Shown here piece by piece: positions 37,459 through 43,387 of a stretch of DNA of 64,000 bases. The stretch's first letter is position 1. Every line of letters begins with the position of its first letter. Source of the DNA: Spongilla lacustris (lineage: Eukaryota > Porifera > Demospongiae > Spongillida > Spongillidae). Made by a program: the position numbers and the translations under genes. Location of the stretch: positions 3,272,220 through 3,336,219 of the forward strand of contig OX442435.1 in assembly GCA_949361645.1 (NCBI GenBank). Reading direction: 5' to 3'. Below the pieces are notes generated by a model. That model saw only the letters and a program-made list of their open reading frames with translations, was not told the DNA's origin and searched no databases.

Positions 37459-38966
37459 GGTCCCAATGTGTGGAGCCTGTTAAGACCACTTGCAGAGTGA
37501 GGGTTAATGATTGATCTGGTAGTGAGGTCATCACGTGTTGTTGGTACATGTAGTTCATTGCTCCCCTGAAATTGTTGGGAATGCTGATTCCATTTGCAGC
37601 CTGAGGGCTGGCATCTCCACTGGCATTATTGTGGGGGCCACATCCCTCTGCGAGAGGGCTGGTGTCTCCACTGGCATTGTGGATGTTAGCTCCATTGGCC
37701 AGGTTAGCTGGTGGCTCCCTTGCTGGAATTATTGGGCCTGTTAATTCCACTTGATGGCTCCACTATTTGGAATGTGAGGCCATTAATTTAAATTGCAGCA
37801 TGAGGCTTAATGGTTCCAAAGGTATATAGTGTGCACTTGCAGTGAGGGGGCTTGTGGTTCTGCTGTGTGGGGATGGCCTCTTTGGCCCCAGGGCTGCTGA
37901 GCGAACTTGTAGTGAAGGGCCTAGCCCCATTAGCCCCTGGCTATGTGGGGGTGGGGCTGGTGGCTCTTTTGGTAATTCAGGGGCTGCTCACTCCCTATCA
38001 CTAATACAACCACCAACGTCAGTGGTACGACCGCCATCGCTACTTTTCTCAATCTCTCCTTCCTCGTCCAATGTATCGAGCTTGAATATCGATCGTCGTA
38101 TTCGTACCATCCGCCGACTGATTCAGTGACTCGACGAGCTCGCCTTCACTCGTGTTATACGTCACCATATCGTTTATCTACACCGAAAAACAACCGTAAC
38201 AAGCACTACAATTCAGCCGCCCGTTTGTTTGGTGACCTTATAGGTGTGGTTATTACGCCCTATAGGAATAGTTGAATATTCATGCGCTCCGGAGAATGGA
38301 AACTGTTCCGTGTACATATAAAGGCGCGATTCGAGCGGGAAACGTGTACCTACTTTGCACAGCTGTTTCTCCGTAACGGTTTGTATGAAAATTAACGAAC
38401 AGAACAAATCAATAGGTATAGGACCTCTCTACCTACAAACCGAATTTGAAGCGATTTGATTACTCCTATCTAAAGTTATGTTGGGTTTGAACCCGGTGTG
38501 GTATCGGACGTTGCAATCCTGGCACGGAGTAAGTGCAAGACCCCAAAATATATTTTAGCATAGAGAAATGGTGTAGTATGAAGTGCTGAAAATAGGAAGT
38601 CAATAGTGCAAACCCTTTTGAAGATATAGCGCTTTGAATTGGATGCTATATATATCAAGCATCAAAATCTCATAGAACGTTCCATATGTGCATTTAAATG
38701 TTTGTTTTTTTAATTGACATATGTGTGTGTTTGTTTTTTAATTTGACATATGTGTATTTAAATGTTTTGTATTTGACACTAGAACTGTATCTTTCAGATC
38801 CAAAAACAATGGATTTGTATCACATGGTGAGGCAGTTGTCATGAAAGTGCAGGAACAGGGAAAACTTGTGGAGTTCCAAAGAAGCTGGAGGAAGCATTTC
38901 CTGGATGTGATGCAGCCTAGGCACTTGCCAGAACTGTGGTCGGTTGACCATAATCCTCTTACTTGA
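1..38966 (+). CDS. EXD2: EXD2: 3'-5' exonuclease domain-containing protein 2 (N-terminus outside window)
   Basis: Seven exons join in frame: 1-119, 912-1026, 2743-3124, 24690-24855, 24915-25112, 26051-26188 and 38798-38966 (TGA). Together they give 428 residues, and every junction has GT-AG ends and a matching phase. Exons 1-3 encode the second half of a DEDDy exonuclease domain: a VGISNDAKRL segment, then SLKTLAKVLL, then the Exo III motif YAACDS (YxxxD). Exon 3 continues with YHNCQLLAPDGSLLSTVDKKK. Exons 4 and 5 form the C-terminal HNH-like zinc region (CVVCGK, then NVVPHEYR, then MKEHLSHDVVLLCTTCH). The last exon ends QPRHLPELWSVDH. This order matches animal EXD2, a nuclease linked to DNA end resection and to mitochondria. 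The upstream half of the nuclease domain, with motifs Exo I and II, is not visible. Introns 3 (21.6 kb) and 6 (12.6 kb) are filled with mobile DNA, while intron 4 is only 59 bp. Confidence 0.9.
120..911 (+). other. EXD2 intron 1, TACATG-rich
   Basis: This interval runs from GTGAGG at 120 to the CAG ending at 911. It holds several (TACATG)n runs, for example around 198-260, 385-402 and 716-760. ORFs here that translate as alternating H/V or M/Y come from these repeats. I see no gene or RNA in it. Confidence 0.8.
1027..2742 (+). other. EXD2 intron 2 with small hairpins and TACATG arrays
   Basis: The intron runs from GTATGTG to TTTAG. It contains many (TACATG)n tracts, such as 1110-1138. There are two short inverted repeats with related arms, one near 1566-1602 (CAGACTCTTTA with TAAAGAGTCTG) and one near 2111-2168 (AGACCCTTTA with TAAAGGGTCT). 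They may be decayed termini of one small element. No coding signal was seen. Confidence 0.6.
3259..4361. mobile_element. 1.1-kb foldback DNA element with TA duplications
   Basis: The ends are inverted copies beginning AAGATGTGGCACATATGAAC at 3259 and ending with its complement at 4361. Each is flanked by TA (3257-3258 and 4362-4363). The arms are about 410 bp each (3259 to about 3670, and about 3950 to 4361) and pair almost along their whole length with scattered mismatches. The unpaired centre holds a short acidic reading frame on the minus strand (about 3940-3830). I saw no transposase core, so this is a non-autonomous, TIR-rich element in EXD2 intron 3. A TA target suggests a Tc1/mariner-related mechanism, but the ends do not start CAGT, so the superfamily is open. 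Confidence 0.75.
3830..3935 (-). pseudogene. Acidic peptide remnant in the foldback loop
   Basis: Read on the minus strand, the loop gives an uninterrupted Ser/Glu/Asp-rich peptide starting MSSGSESEDNFDEG and ending IESDDGGAL before a stop. It resembles the acidic end segments often seen in transposon proteins, but I cannot assign a family. It could also be chance, given its length. Confidence 0.3.
4484..4575. repeat. 30-bp tandem repeat, about 2.7 copies
   Basis: The unit contains ACACTCAACACACAACATTA followed by ACATGTAA, so a TACATG-type core is embedded in it. It lies in EXD2 intron 3 just after the 1.1-kb foldback. Confidence 0.7.
5495..5867. mobile_element. Tc1/mariner-like MITE (373 bp)
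   Basis: The terminal inverted repeats begin CAGTACCAGTCAGAAAAAAG at 5495 and end with the exact complement at 5867. TA duplications lie at 5493-5494 and 5868-5869. CAGT ends and a TA target are standard for the Tc1/mariner superfamily. The inside is rich in TACGCG-like palindromes and has no transposase, so it is a non-autonomous copy. Confidence 0.85.
6645..7818 (-). mobile_element. Internally deleted hAT transposon with perfect 8-bp TSD
   Basis: The ends are CAGTGTTGCC(A/G)CGAT inverted repeats. The 8-bp duplication ATCCACGC is exact at 6637-6644 and 7819-7826, as expected for hAT. Subterminal regions carry several copies of ATCGCGATTA on both sides (about 6658-6735 and 7735-7810), which are probable transposase binding sites. 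The element is 1,174 bp and codes for two pieces of a hAT protein on the minus strand, but not for the catalytic core. Confidence 0.85.
6861..7687 (-). pseudogene. hAT protein reduced to BED finger plus dimerisation domain
   Basis: A first exon (7687-7444) encodes a BED zinc finger: AWQYFGIHKK, then CLKC, then NMRYHLKSAH. It ends at a good donor (AAAA, then GTAAGC). A second exon (7374-6861, after ATGTAG) is Ala/Thr-rich, then acidic, then shows the hAT C-terminal dimerisation signature (DPLTWWKCHETSKYLAIPAS, then APSEGVFSTA). The whole RNase-H-like catalytic region is absent. The finger lies in a different frame from the ATG at 7687, which indicates a one-base frameshift near 7610 unless another start is used. 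Known short hAT- and P-type proteins of this layout can act as repressors. Here that is inference. Confidence 0.65.
8546..8664 (-). repeat. Ngaro-like split repeat B2 (outer end)
   Basis: Second B copy. It forms the 3' boundary of the element in the minus-strand sense. Confidence 0.7.
9091..9269 (-). repeat. Ngaro-like split repeat A2
   Basis: Direct repeat of 11321-11498, with about a dozen differences. It starts AAAAATTGCA and ends GACAGGAAATATA. Confidence 0.75.
9268..9380 (-). repeat. Ngaro-like split repeat B1
   Basis: Direct repeat of 8546-8664, from TCTCCCTTCACATGCCTACA to CACAACACATAG, with a small deletion relative to the other copy. It directly abuts repeat A2. Confidence 0.75.
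9406..10336 (-). pseudogene. Tyrosine recombinase of the Ngaro/DIRS-like element
   Basis: The open frame begins just after a stop near 10337 with a SAM-like core-binding segment (STAKKYFGAFQRWKLWAEAK). The catalytic half follows. The first Arg is in FLRCEELLKLV, the Lys is in SSKTDQ, the box II region reads MHTCSLRAGGAT, and the nucleophile Tyr is in KDGYVKDSLEKR before TAA at 9406. Two in-frame TAG codons break it, at 9760-9758 and 9490-9488. The second replaces the usual Trp after HGC. Box II carries two extra residues (His-Thr-Cys-Ser-Leu-Arg instead of His-Ser-Leu-Arg). They are explained by an in-frame ACATGT hexamer. Confidence 0.7.
10716..11319 (-). CDS. Gag-like protein with one CCHC zinc knuckle
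   Basis: The ATG at 11319 opens MSLVGEQTVVAEGRTDPAAN, followed by a Glu/Arg/Ala coiled-coil-like stretch (RESRELREELQAAQEEAA). Near the end comes the knuckle CFLCGGPGHIKRDC (Cx2Cx4Hx4C), typical of retroelement nucleocapsids. It is uninterrupted for about 200 codons, which suggests the element decayed recently. Downstream in the same strand a 33-base repeat (about 10620-10720) encodes repeated ELSPDLLH units in another frame. Confidence 0.6.
11321..11498 (-). repeat. Ngaro-like split repeat A1 (outer end)
   Basis: First A copy. The gag-like ORF begins two bases downstream of it in the minus-strand sense, so it probably acts as promoter and 5' UTR. Confidence 0.7.
11943..14573 (+). mobile_element. 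Near-complete hAT transposon (2.6 kb)
   Basis: The ends are CAGGGTTGCCGAA inverted repeats. The 8-bp flanks GCAAGAAA (11935-11942) and GCAGGAAA (14574-14581) differ at one base. The right subterminal region holds about five copies of a 20-bp repeat, GGTCCGGCCTGTCAGGTCAT (14435-14530). The left has two copies of an AACAATTTATTAAAAATTCA repeat (12010-12085). The plus strand carries a hAT transposase with all domains recognisable but with frame breaks. Confidence 0.85.
12280..14212 (+). pseudogene. hAT transposase (ZBED-like), frame-broken
   Basis: Domains appear in order. There is a BED finger (VWSHFKVHRLHA, then CDYCLKPF, then HLQRFH). The start of the catalytic region follows (12600-12850, SVSLTTDAAKMPTGDST). 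Next is the RNase H-like core (12871-13206, AIATDNGANFVAAVEELM, then VRCACHTLQLS), then a helical insertion and the second core half (13416-14033, MAAFVDPRHKSLEWL). Last is the dimerisation domain (14040-14212, KYLAIPASSAPSERVF). The pieces lie in different frames with stops near 12612, 12853 and 13206, and the intact ORFs are 80-205 residues. It is a dead copy that was probably autonomous. Confidence 0.8.
14574..15736. other. EXD2 intron 3 segment without recognised genes
   Basis: AT-rich sequence. On the minus strand around 15655-15560 a short acidic frame (MEVEEFEGHYGSDQEYG) resembles the acidic remnant at 3935-3830, but it is too short to name. Nothing else is supported. Confidence 0.4.
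15737..16090 (-). repeat. SINE-like repeat, copy 1
   Basis: Read on the minus strand it starts with GGTGGCCCAGTAGGTCGCGC, which resembles a tRNA A-box region. It then carries tandem GAGCTATGACGCA-type units. About 310 bp are nearly identical to 17126-17446. A clear B-box is not visible, so a tRNA origin is only suggested. Confidence 0.45.
16788..17063 (-). other. Unassigned 91-codon ORF
   Basis: The frame lies between the two SINE-like copies. Its C-terminal half (LTWLKRKVAELGVQEFMRPL, then LVPSEHPTTLLALQQLSG) looks protein-like rather than random. I do not recognise a family. It may be an exon of a decayed transposon protein. Confidence 0.25.
17126..17446 (-). repeat. SINE-like repeat, copy 2 (5' truncated)
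   Basis: Direct copy of 15737-16051 in the same orientation, with a 10-bp extra piece (GACTTAACGC) and point changes. It lacks the tRNA-like head of copy 1. The two copies lie 1.39 kb apart, so they might instead be long direct repeats of one element spanning 15737-17446. Confidence 0.5.
17886..18952 (-). mobile_element. Roughly 1.07-kb TIR element with a PHD-like exon
   Basis: Inverted ends share TCTCCAAACTATTTTG, at 17892 on the left and as complement near 18932-18947 on the right. Diverged similarity continues inward. The target duplication is not clear. A poly-C run (about 17947-17968) and a minus-strand zinc-finger remnant lie inside. Confidence 0.4.
18019..18195 (-). pseudogene. PHD-finger-like C-terminal exon of a transposon protein
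   Basis: The minus-strand frame reads VCRLPEENEVWTECTAKYFN, then WIHVTCKCIP, then FACPTCVYGKSKKK and a stop. Paired Cys with a WIHxxC core and a final CPxC are typical of PHD-type fingers that end several animal transposases. No upstream catalytic exon was found. Confidence 0.4.
18956..19280. other. No feature recognised
   Basis: AT-rich intron sequence with a few TACATG units. Confidence 0.5.
19300..20050 (+). pseudogene. P/THAP-like transposase C-terminal remnant
   Basis: Frame-broken pieces run from 19304 (MQTPSLRSAIEYAKKLLHWF) to 20047. The clearest is LSYEEKNALQYAAGYILRAI followed by DHWIKLVDRGGLNC and AMELEVQKQL (about 19690-19960). The pattern AGYxxR, then W, (D/S)RGGL and ME is what I know from C-termini of P-element/THAP9-like transposases of invertebrates. 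Assignment is from memory of the motif, not alignment. The MYMYM just before AMELEV comes from an ATGTACATGTACATG run. Confidence 0.4.
20051..21494. other. Decayed transposon interior, no gene named
   Basis: Between the two P-like remnants, which face each other. Short minus-strand frames occur but carry no motif I recognise. Confidence 0.35.
21495..22190 (-). pseudogene. P/THAP9-like transposase core remnant
   Basis: Minus-strand pieces match the order of P-type transposases. From 22190 down, FQRLFWSQLNASCVQKATAM and KWHDGVYIYVTSLV correspond to the RWHPxxIxWxLxL block. From 21695, MLVFMVCNFFTPMKYPCVQF followed by ATVSGDQLFASIW corresponds to the VFMVRGLF, then FPxAQF, then GDQL, then W block. 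A 94-bp tandem duplication (21873-22060) and frame breaks show it is dead. Confidence 0.5.
21873..22060. repeat. Exact 94-bp tandem duplication
   Basis: Two copies, 21873-21966 and 21967-22060, start CTGAAAAGGCAACTTCAAAC and appear identical. It lies inside the P-like transposase remnant. Confidence 0.9.
22191..23900. other. No gene recognised
   Basis: AT-rich intron sequence with scattered TACATG units and a poly-T near 23106-23120. No supported coding, RNA or repeat feature. Confidence 0.45.
23960..24110 (-). pseudogene. Ty3-like RNase H fragment (minus)
   Basis: The minus strand reads LEYEIKYRNTSQHVDALSRL followed by PLP. The YRxTxxHxxADALSR pattern marks the end of RNase H in Ty3/gypsy retrotransposons. 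Upstream coding is lost. Confidence 0.6.
24439..24520 (+). pseudogene. Ty3-like RNase H fragment (plus)
   Basis: The plus strand reads LEIKYRITSQHANADALSRL, almost the same segment as the minus-strand piece at 23960-24110 but in inverted orientation and with the canonical HANADALSR intact. Confidence 0.6.
26347..27425. mobile_element. TIR element in EXD2 intron 6
   Basis: Termini of about 60 bp are inverted (TAATCTTTAATCT on the left, TAACCTTTAATCT as complement on the right). Each is followed by a doubled ATCCTGAATTCAGGAT-type palindrome (26380-26420; 27371-27408). The flanks permit an AT duplication but do not prove it. Plus-strand frames inside (26800-27060, 26984-27289) are unassigned. 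Confidence 0.5.
27426..28513. other. No gene recognised; TACATG-rich
   Basis: Intron 6 sequence with several TACATG runs (for example 28329-28347). A 110-codon plus-strand ORF at 27657-27989 has hydrophobic stretches but no family I know. Confidence 0.4.
28514..28729. repeat. 35-bp minisatellite, left part
   Basis: Units start CATATGTGCATTTAAATG and repeat at 28514, 28549, 28584, 28619, 28654, 28689 and 28724. The last unit is cut after CATATG by the giant foldback element. Confidence 0.9.
28730..33039 (+). repeat. Left arm of the giant inverted repeat
   Basis: The outer part (28730-29500) is near-identical to the complement of about 37960-38682 apart from small indels such as a 10-bp piece near 28756. 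Inside are two copies of a unit of about 1,625 bp, matched for example by GATGACCTCACTACCAGATC at about 29927 and 31552. It carries poly-C runs at about 30001, 30645, 31628, 32299 and 32503. Confidence 0.8.
29252..29432 (+). pseudogene. First-exon-like signal-anchor ORF, left arm copy
   Basis: From the ATG at 29252 the frame reads MVTYNTSEG, then a TAG at 29279, then continues through ADEFELYEYDD and a basic RMERLRK to a hydrophobic stretch (VAMTVVPLTLVVVLVIG). It meets a donor-like A, then GTGAGC near 29431. That layout is a short cytoplasmic head plus signal-anchor first exon of a type II membrane protein. It looks like a captured host exon rather than a transposase. No partner exon is recognisable in the minisatellite that follows. 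Confidence 0.4.
33040..34253. other. Spacer of the giant foldback
   Basis: The sequence switches from C-rich to G-rich sense near 33210. It contains unique AT-rich DNA (33290-33560), a run of 27 G (33716-33742), then minisatellite in the right-arm orientation. No gene is seen. Confidence 0.6.
34254..38682 (-). repeat. Right arm of the giant inverted repeat
   Basis: Complement of the left arm, with the same internal unit in partial plus two fuller copies (GAGGTCATCACGTG near 35868 and 37524, about 1,656 bp apart). Its poly-G runs are very long: 35 G at 35765-35799 and 29 G at 37428-37456. Small differences from the left arm show the arms have diverged and are not an exact assembly mirror. Confidence 0.8.
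37990..38168 (-). pseudogene. First-exon-like signal-anchor ORF, right arm copy
   Basis: Mirror copy of 29252-29432. Here the codon that is TAG in the left arm is GAG, but a 10-bp deletion after GCGGATG shifts the frame. Each copy is therefore broken at a different place, which means the ancestor was probably open. Confidence 0.4.
38683..38776. repeat. 35-bp minisatellite, right part
   Basis: The array resumes with CATATGTGCATTTAAATG at 38683. It then decays into shorter units at 38718 and 38747, in the same orientation as the left part. Confidence 0.9.
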
Positions 38967-40560
38967 TTTGAACAACTATAGTGGACATGTAGCTGTATAT
39001 TTTTGTATTTTGAAGATCCTATTTTGTGTTTGTTTTGGACAGTTCATAAAAAAAGAACCATGGATTAATTATTGTGATGAAAATCACTTTAATTAAGAAT
39101 TCGTTCCATTAAAAAAAACTTATTATAATTAAATCTTCAGGAAAATCGTTTATAAATTGACCACAAACAGTTGATAAGCTTTTAATTTTTGCTAAATGCT
39201 CTAATAATGCGGGCTTAAATTTTGATGTAAACAAAGAATATACATGCTGCGTGCGCTGCAGGTTTAACATAAAAAGAACTGTTCGTTAATTTGTACAAAT
39301 ACATGCTATTGTACCTGTCATTCTAGAGGCCATTATTCCACACTACATGTATATATTAGCAGTTGTGAGTGGGTGCATGTACATTCTATTTTTTGTATTC
39401 ATACATGTAGGAAGGATCGATGCATGCTACATTTGTAAAAAGAATGCTGATATATGCATATGTAATTAATTAATATAATACATCAATTTATGCATATGCA
39501 TTTATTTGGTCCCAAAACTGAGATTGTGAGGTATGTGAACATGTATCAAATATCTATGGTTGTATGCCTAATTCACTACTACGTTCAAATAATATAGCAT
39601 AAAAGTTTAGTCACTTTAATATTTGAAGGTAAACGCCCCAAACACACTGGCGCAGCTGCACGGGGATGGTATTATCTACTACTTTGTCATGTTACTTGCA
39701 TGATCGAACACATACGCCAAGTTAAATAGCATAAATTGTTCTCGTGCGTTCAATATTGTGGACGTTATTCGTTTTTCACTTCCACTTGTATAATTGTATA
39801 GATTTGTTTCCATAGAGTTTATGCCAACTGCCACAGATCAGAGGCAGTAAAAAAAAAAAAAAGAAGTAAAGGCAGGCTAGGGGGTCAGATCTAGAGCAGA
39901 AACATGCATCACTTTCATACGCATCCTTCGTAATTACCAGCAAATTAAAGGAAGTTACTAGCTAGTGAGTTGTGTATATAGCTTGCGACTAAATTTTTAG
40001 GTGGTTATAAAAATTGAGACGGCCGGGCAGGAATGAACATGAGAAACACATCTTATATGACATAATGCCAACTGGCGAGCCGCGAGGATACAGATGGCTG
40101 GGGGAGAACAGTGAATAACAGGGTCTGACCACTCCCACCATGCCAGTATAAACGATTGGATTCTGGATCAGGTTCTCCTCGTGCCCAAGTGAATGTGAAG
40201 TGATTTTAGAGACGTCCGTCGCAGTAATATCATAGATTATGGAGTAGGTATTTAACTGTAGCTATGGTGCGGTCAACATTAAAAATCTAAAAGTGTCAAG
40301 ATTTCAGTAATTTGAGTATTTGTCATCGTTTGGTGCAAATTCCGAACGATGTACTACCGTTAGGTTGGTACTTGGTAAGCATGTTGTACGACTTGCACAT
40401 AAAATCTCATCTGATATATATTTCCTTGTAGATAATGTATATAATAAGTCTTTATATGGTGCGCATGCGCTCCATTTGAAACAATCATCTAAATCCTTGT
40501 ACATCAGGCAGACCTCAATATGTGCAGGCCAAGTCACAGGTTGTTGCCTGATAGTTTGTC
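38967..40560. other. Downstream of EXD2, no gene recognised
   Basis: AT-rich intergenic sequence, with ATTAATTAATATAATA near 39460 and a poly-A at 39849-39861. No TE ends or coding signal supported. Confidence 0.5.
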
Positions 40561-40567
40561 TGTTACA

Positions 40568-40818
40568 ACAAGTAAATAAAAAACATTCTCTATGAGATAT
40601 AGGCAATAGTGTTGTTAAAAGGAAGGTGATAAGAAGGAAAAACGAAATAGTCCTATATTTAGCACACATTGTAGGATGTTGCATTGCACAACATGTGCTA
40701 AATATAGGACTATTTCGTTTTCCCTTAATTCTTATTAGACCCTTGTTTCCTTCCTTTTTACACCACTATTGCCTTTACCAGCAACATTCTCATAGAGAAT
40801 GTTTTTTATTTACTTGTT
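40568..40818. mobile_element. Small foldback (about 250 bp)
   Basis: Imperfect palindrome with outer arms AGTAAATAAAAAACATTCTC and their complement, and inner arms AACGAAATAGTCCTATATTT and their complement around 40700. It could be a MITE. No clear target duplication was identified. Confidence 0.6.
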
Positions 40819-42640
40819 TCATTGTTTTTATTCATAATGGATGCTTTCAAGTTAGGATAGATACAATCTAAGCACATGTATTCAATATCATAATTCGTGG
40901 TGCAGCAGACATTTAGTTATTTTAATCTTAGGGATCCAAATATGTGACAACATGCAGCGAAAAAGAAATACTGAGTACACCCACAGAGCTCTATGCAACA
41001 AAATGGCACTATGATATCTGCTGCTGCAATATTTTGGGGCAGGAGACTGGTAATTAAAACTAGAAGTTATTCTTGACGATTAATTGGACATCTGTGGATA
41101 CACTTATAGATGTAATTTATAAAGGGGAAGAGACCTTGTTTCCCCAGTCCCTGACGTTCTTTACTTTTTCTTGAAAAAACAAGTGCTGCATGCTCAAGGA
41201 CTAATAGCCTGGTGTGCAACTTGCAATTAAGAAACACTGGTTACTATCTAAAGTAATTATTTTTGTAATCAGTTGTCTACATGCACTAACTCTGTGGCCA
41301 CATATTCAAATCCAAGAACACAATAGTACACTTGCCATGGATGATAAATCCATAAACAAGGCTGTCAGTTTTTAAAAAGTAATGATCGATACAAGAAAAA
41401 CCTTTCTTATTTCTCTACCCAAGTCTGCTTTCCTGATGATACGTTGAGTGCATTTCTTGATATGATAGCAAAAGGTGTGGCCAGCACCTCTTCCTTCACT
41501 ACAGAAATGGAGTGCTCTGCAAATTAAATTGATCTTTGTCAAATCTCAACTTATAGTGTATCCTGAGGATGCAGCTTGTATATCCTTGCCATTGAAAATT
41601 TATGTGCCTGTTATTGATATAATGGCTTCCATAATTAGCAGCTTGAACAGGCTATGCTTGACATAGGTGGTGAATGCTTGATATGCCCCTTAATCACTAT
41701 ATAGCGTTTCATTGTATAAACTTCACTCAGCAAGTACTTTCCGTTTCCTCTAGTGCCCAGACTATACACATTCCCACTAGCTATAGTACTGTACAGTAAT
41801 ACTGATGTTTGTAGACACTGTGCTTGTTTTGTACTCCACTTCCAGTCAAAGCTGGCCTATGTACATACATGTACTCCATACATGTACCATTATCTATATA
41901 TATTTTGCCCTTCCAAGCTTAAGCTTCCACCCCTGTTTGTGGCCAGAACTGTTCTATTCTTCATGATCATCATAAGAGTGCGATTTTTTATTTAAAGGCA
42001 AGTAAGTTGGGCGAGGGTTGTTGGTTACCTGGGAGCTCTGACAGAGTCAACTCAATGATGTATAAAGCTGTGATTTAATTCACTTCAAGTTTAGCTTTAG
42101 TCTTGAACCTAAAATCCTATCAATATCACTTTACAGGCTGAAGTGGAAAAATTCATCTCCTAAGCATGGTTTCATTGCGGACTGTAGCTTTGGCTATTTA
42201 GGGTGGATGCGACCTTATTGGTAATTATTAAGTTTTAATTCACTTCTGGACAGGTCACACCCTTCCGTTAAAAATCGTCGCTTGACTAAATGTACACAGT
42301 GGTGGCGCCGTGGGCGTAGATAGCGAAATACAACAGGGAGGGATAACTTGTAACTAGCTGATGGCACAATACATATACAAATTTGATATACAGCAGAACA
42401 TATTTAATAGCACCGCCTCATAATAATTTCATATGCTGATTTGTACATGATCTCGGTCCCCCACATGTATTAGAATTTAATTTATGCAAATACATGTAAC
42501 TGAATTGATATGATAGCAACAGCAACATTTGGTAAGTTAAAGCAACTAGTGAAATATCTGGAGCCCCAGACCCTGATGGTGGAGCTTACATACCCCCACC
42601 CCACGACTTGAGTCCCCTTCATATCTCTTTAACACCACGG
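40819..42640. other. No gene recognised
   Basis: AT-rich intergenic sequence between the small foldback and a tandem repeat. No supported feature. Confidence 0.45.
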
Positions 42641-42648
42641 CCCCTACC

Positions 42649-42746
42649 AGACAATGACAGTACCCCTGCCTCCCTACCTGACAATGACAGTACCCCTGCC
42701 TCCCTACCTGACAATGACAGTACCCCTGCCTCCCTACCAGACAATG
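42649..42746. repeat. 30-bp tandem repeat, 3.3 copies
   Basis: Unit ACAATGACAGTACCCCTGCC TCCCTACCTG. A plus-strand frame (about 42541-42757) reads DNDSTPASLP three times before a TGA. The unit is a multiple of three and the frame is open, so a small C-terminal exon is possible but unproven. Confidence 0.6.
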
Positions 42747-42845
42747 CTATCAGATGATTCCAGACCCATTTACACAGTCAATCAGTCATGAAACTTGAAT
42801 GTCTTTCCAGCAGTAAGTACTGTGCCAGATTGGCACATGATGGAG

Positions 42846-43339
42846 TCAGATCACTGTAACTTCATCCCCTTCATCATCACTGTGCTCGTACAAAGGCGAA
42901 CTGATCGATGCAATTTCAACCTCTTCACCAGACTCAGTGTGGTCCTTGTGTACGAGAGAGGTGGTATGACAAACTATGTGATAGATGTCCTCGTCCTGTG
43001 GGGGGAGGGTCACCTCCAACAGGCACCCATAGTGTGGGAGGGTCACCTCCAACAGGCACCCTTAGTGTGGCAGGGACAGCGTCCTTCTCTGATGCCCAGG
43101 GGTCACCATCAGCAGTGCTTTCTTTGACATTCCTTACACGTGGTACCCAGGGATGCATCACTTGGATAACTAGTGCCCCAAGTCTCTGGCGCTCCAAGGG
43201 AATAACATCAAAGTGCTGAGCGCTGTTATCCCTTGGGAGCATCTTGATGTTGGTGCTTGAGGGGGGAGTGGCTTCTTCCTGCCAGCTGTTAAAATTCAAA
43301 CTAGGTCGTTGTGTTTGTTGCTCCCAGTTCCTAGAAATG

Positions 43340-43387
<48 letters not shown>

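Larger units (their letters stand above)
28730..38682. mobile_element. Giant 9.95-kb foldback element with CATATG target duplication
   Basis: The element begins GAACGTTCTATGAGATTTTG at 28730 and ends with the complement at 38682. CATATG is present on both sides (28724-28729, 38683-38688). Removing the element restores a continuous 35-bp minisatellite. Each arm has about 770 bp of complex sequence at its outer end, then about 3.7 kb of degenerate minisatellite in which CACTGCAAGT and AATGCCAGTGGAGA recur. The left arm is C-rich and the right arm G-rich. A 1.2-kb spacer (about 33040-34250) is not shared. No transposase was found, so mobilisation would need a partner in trans. Confidence 0.85.
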
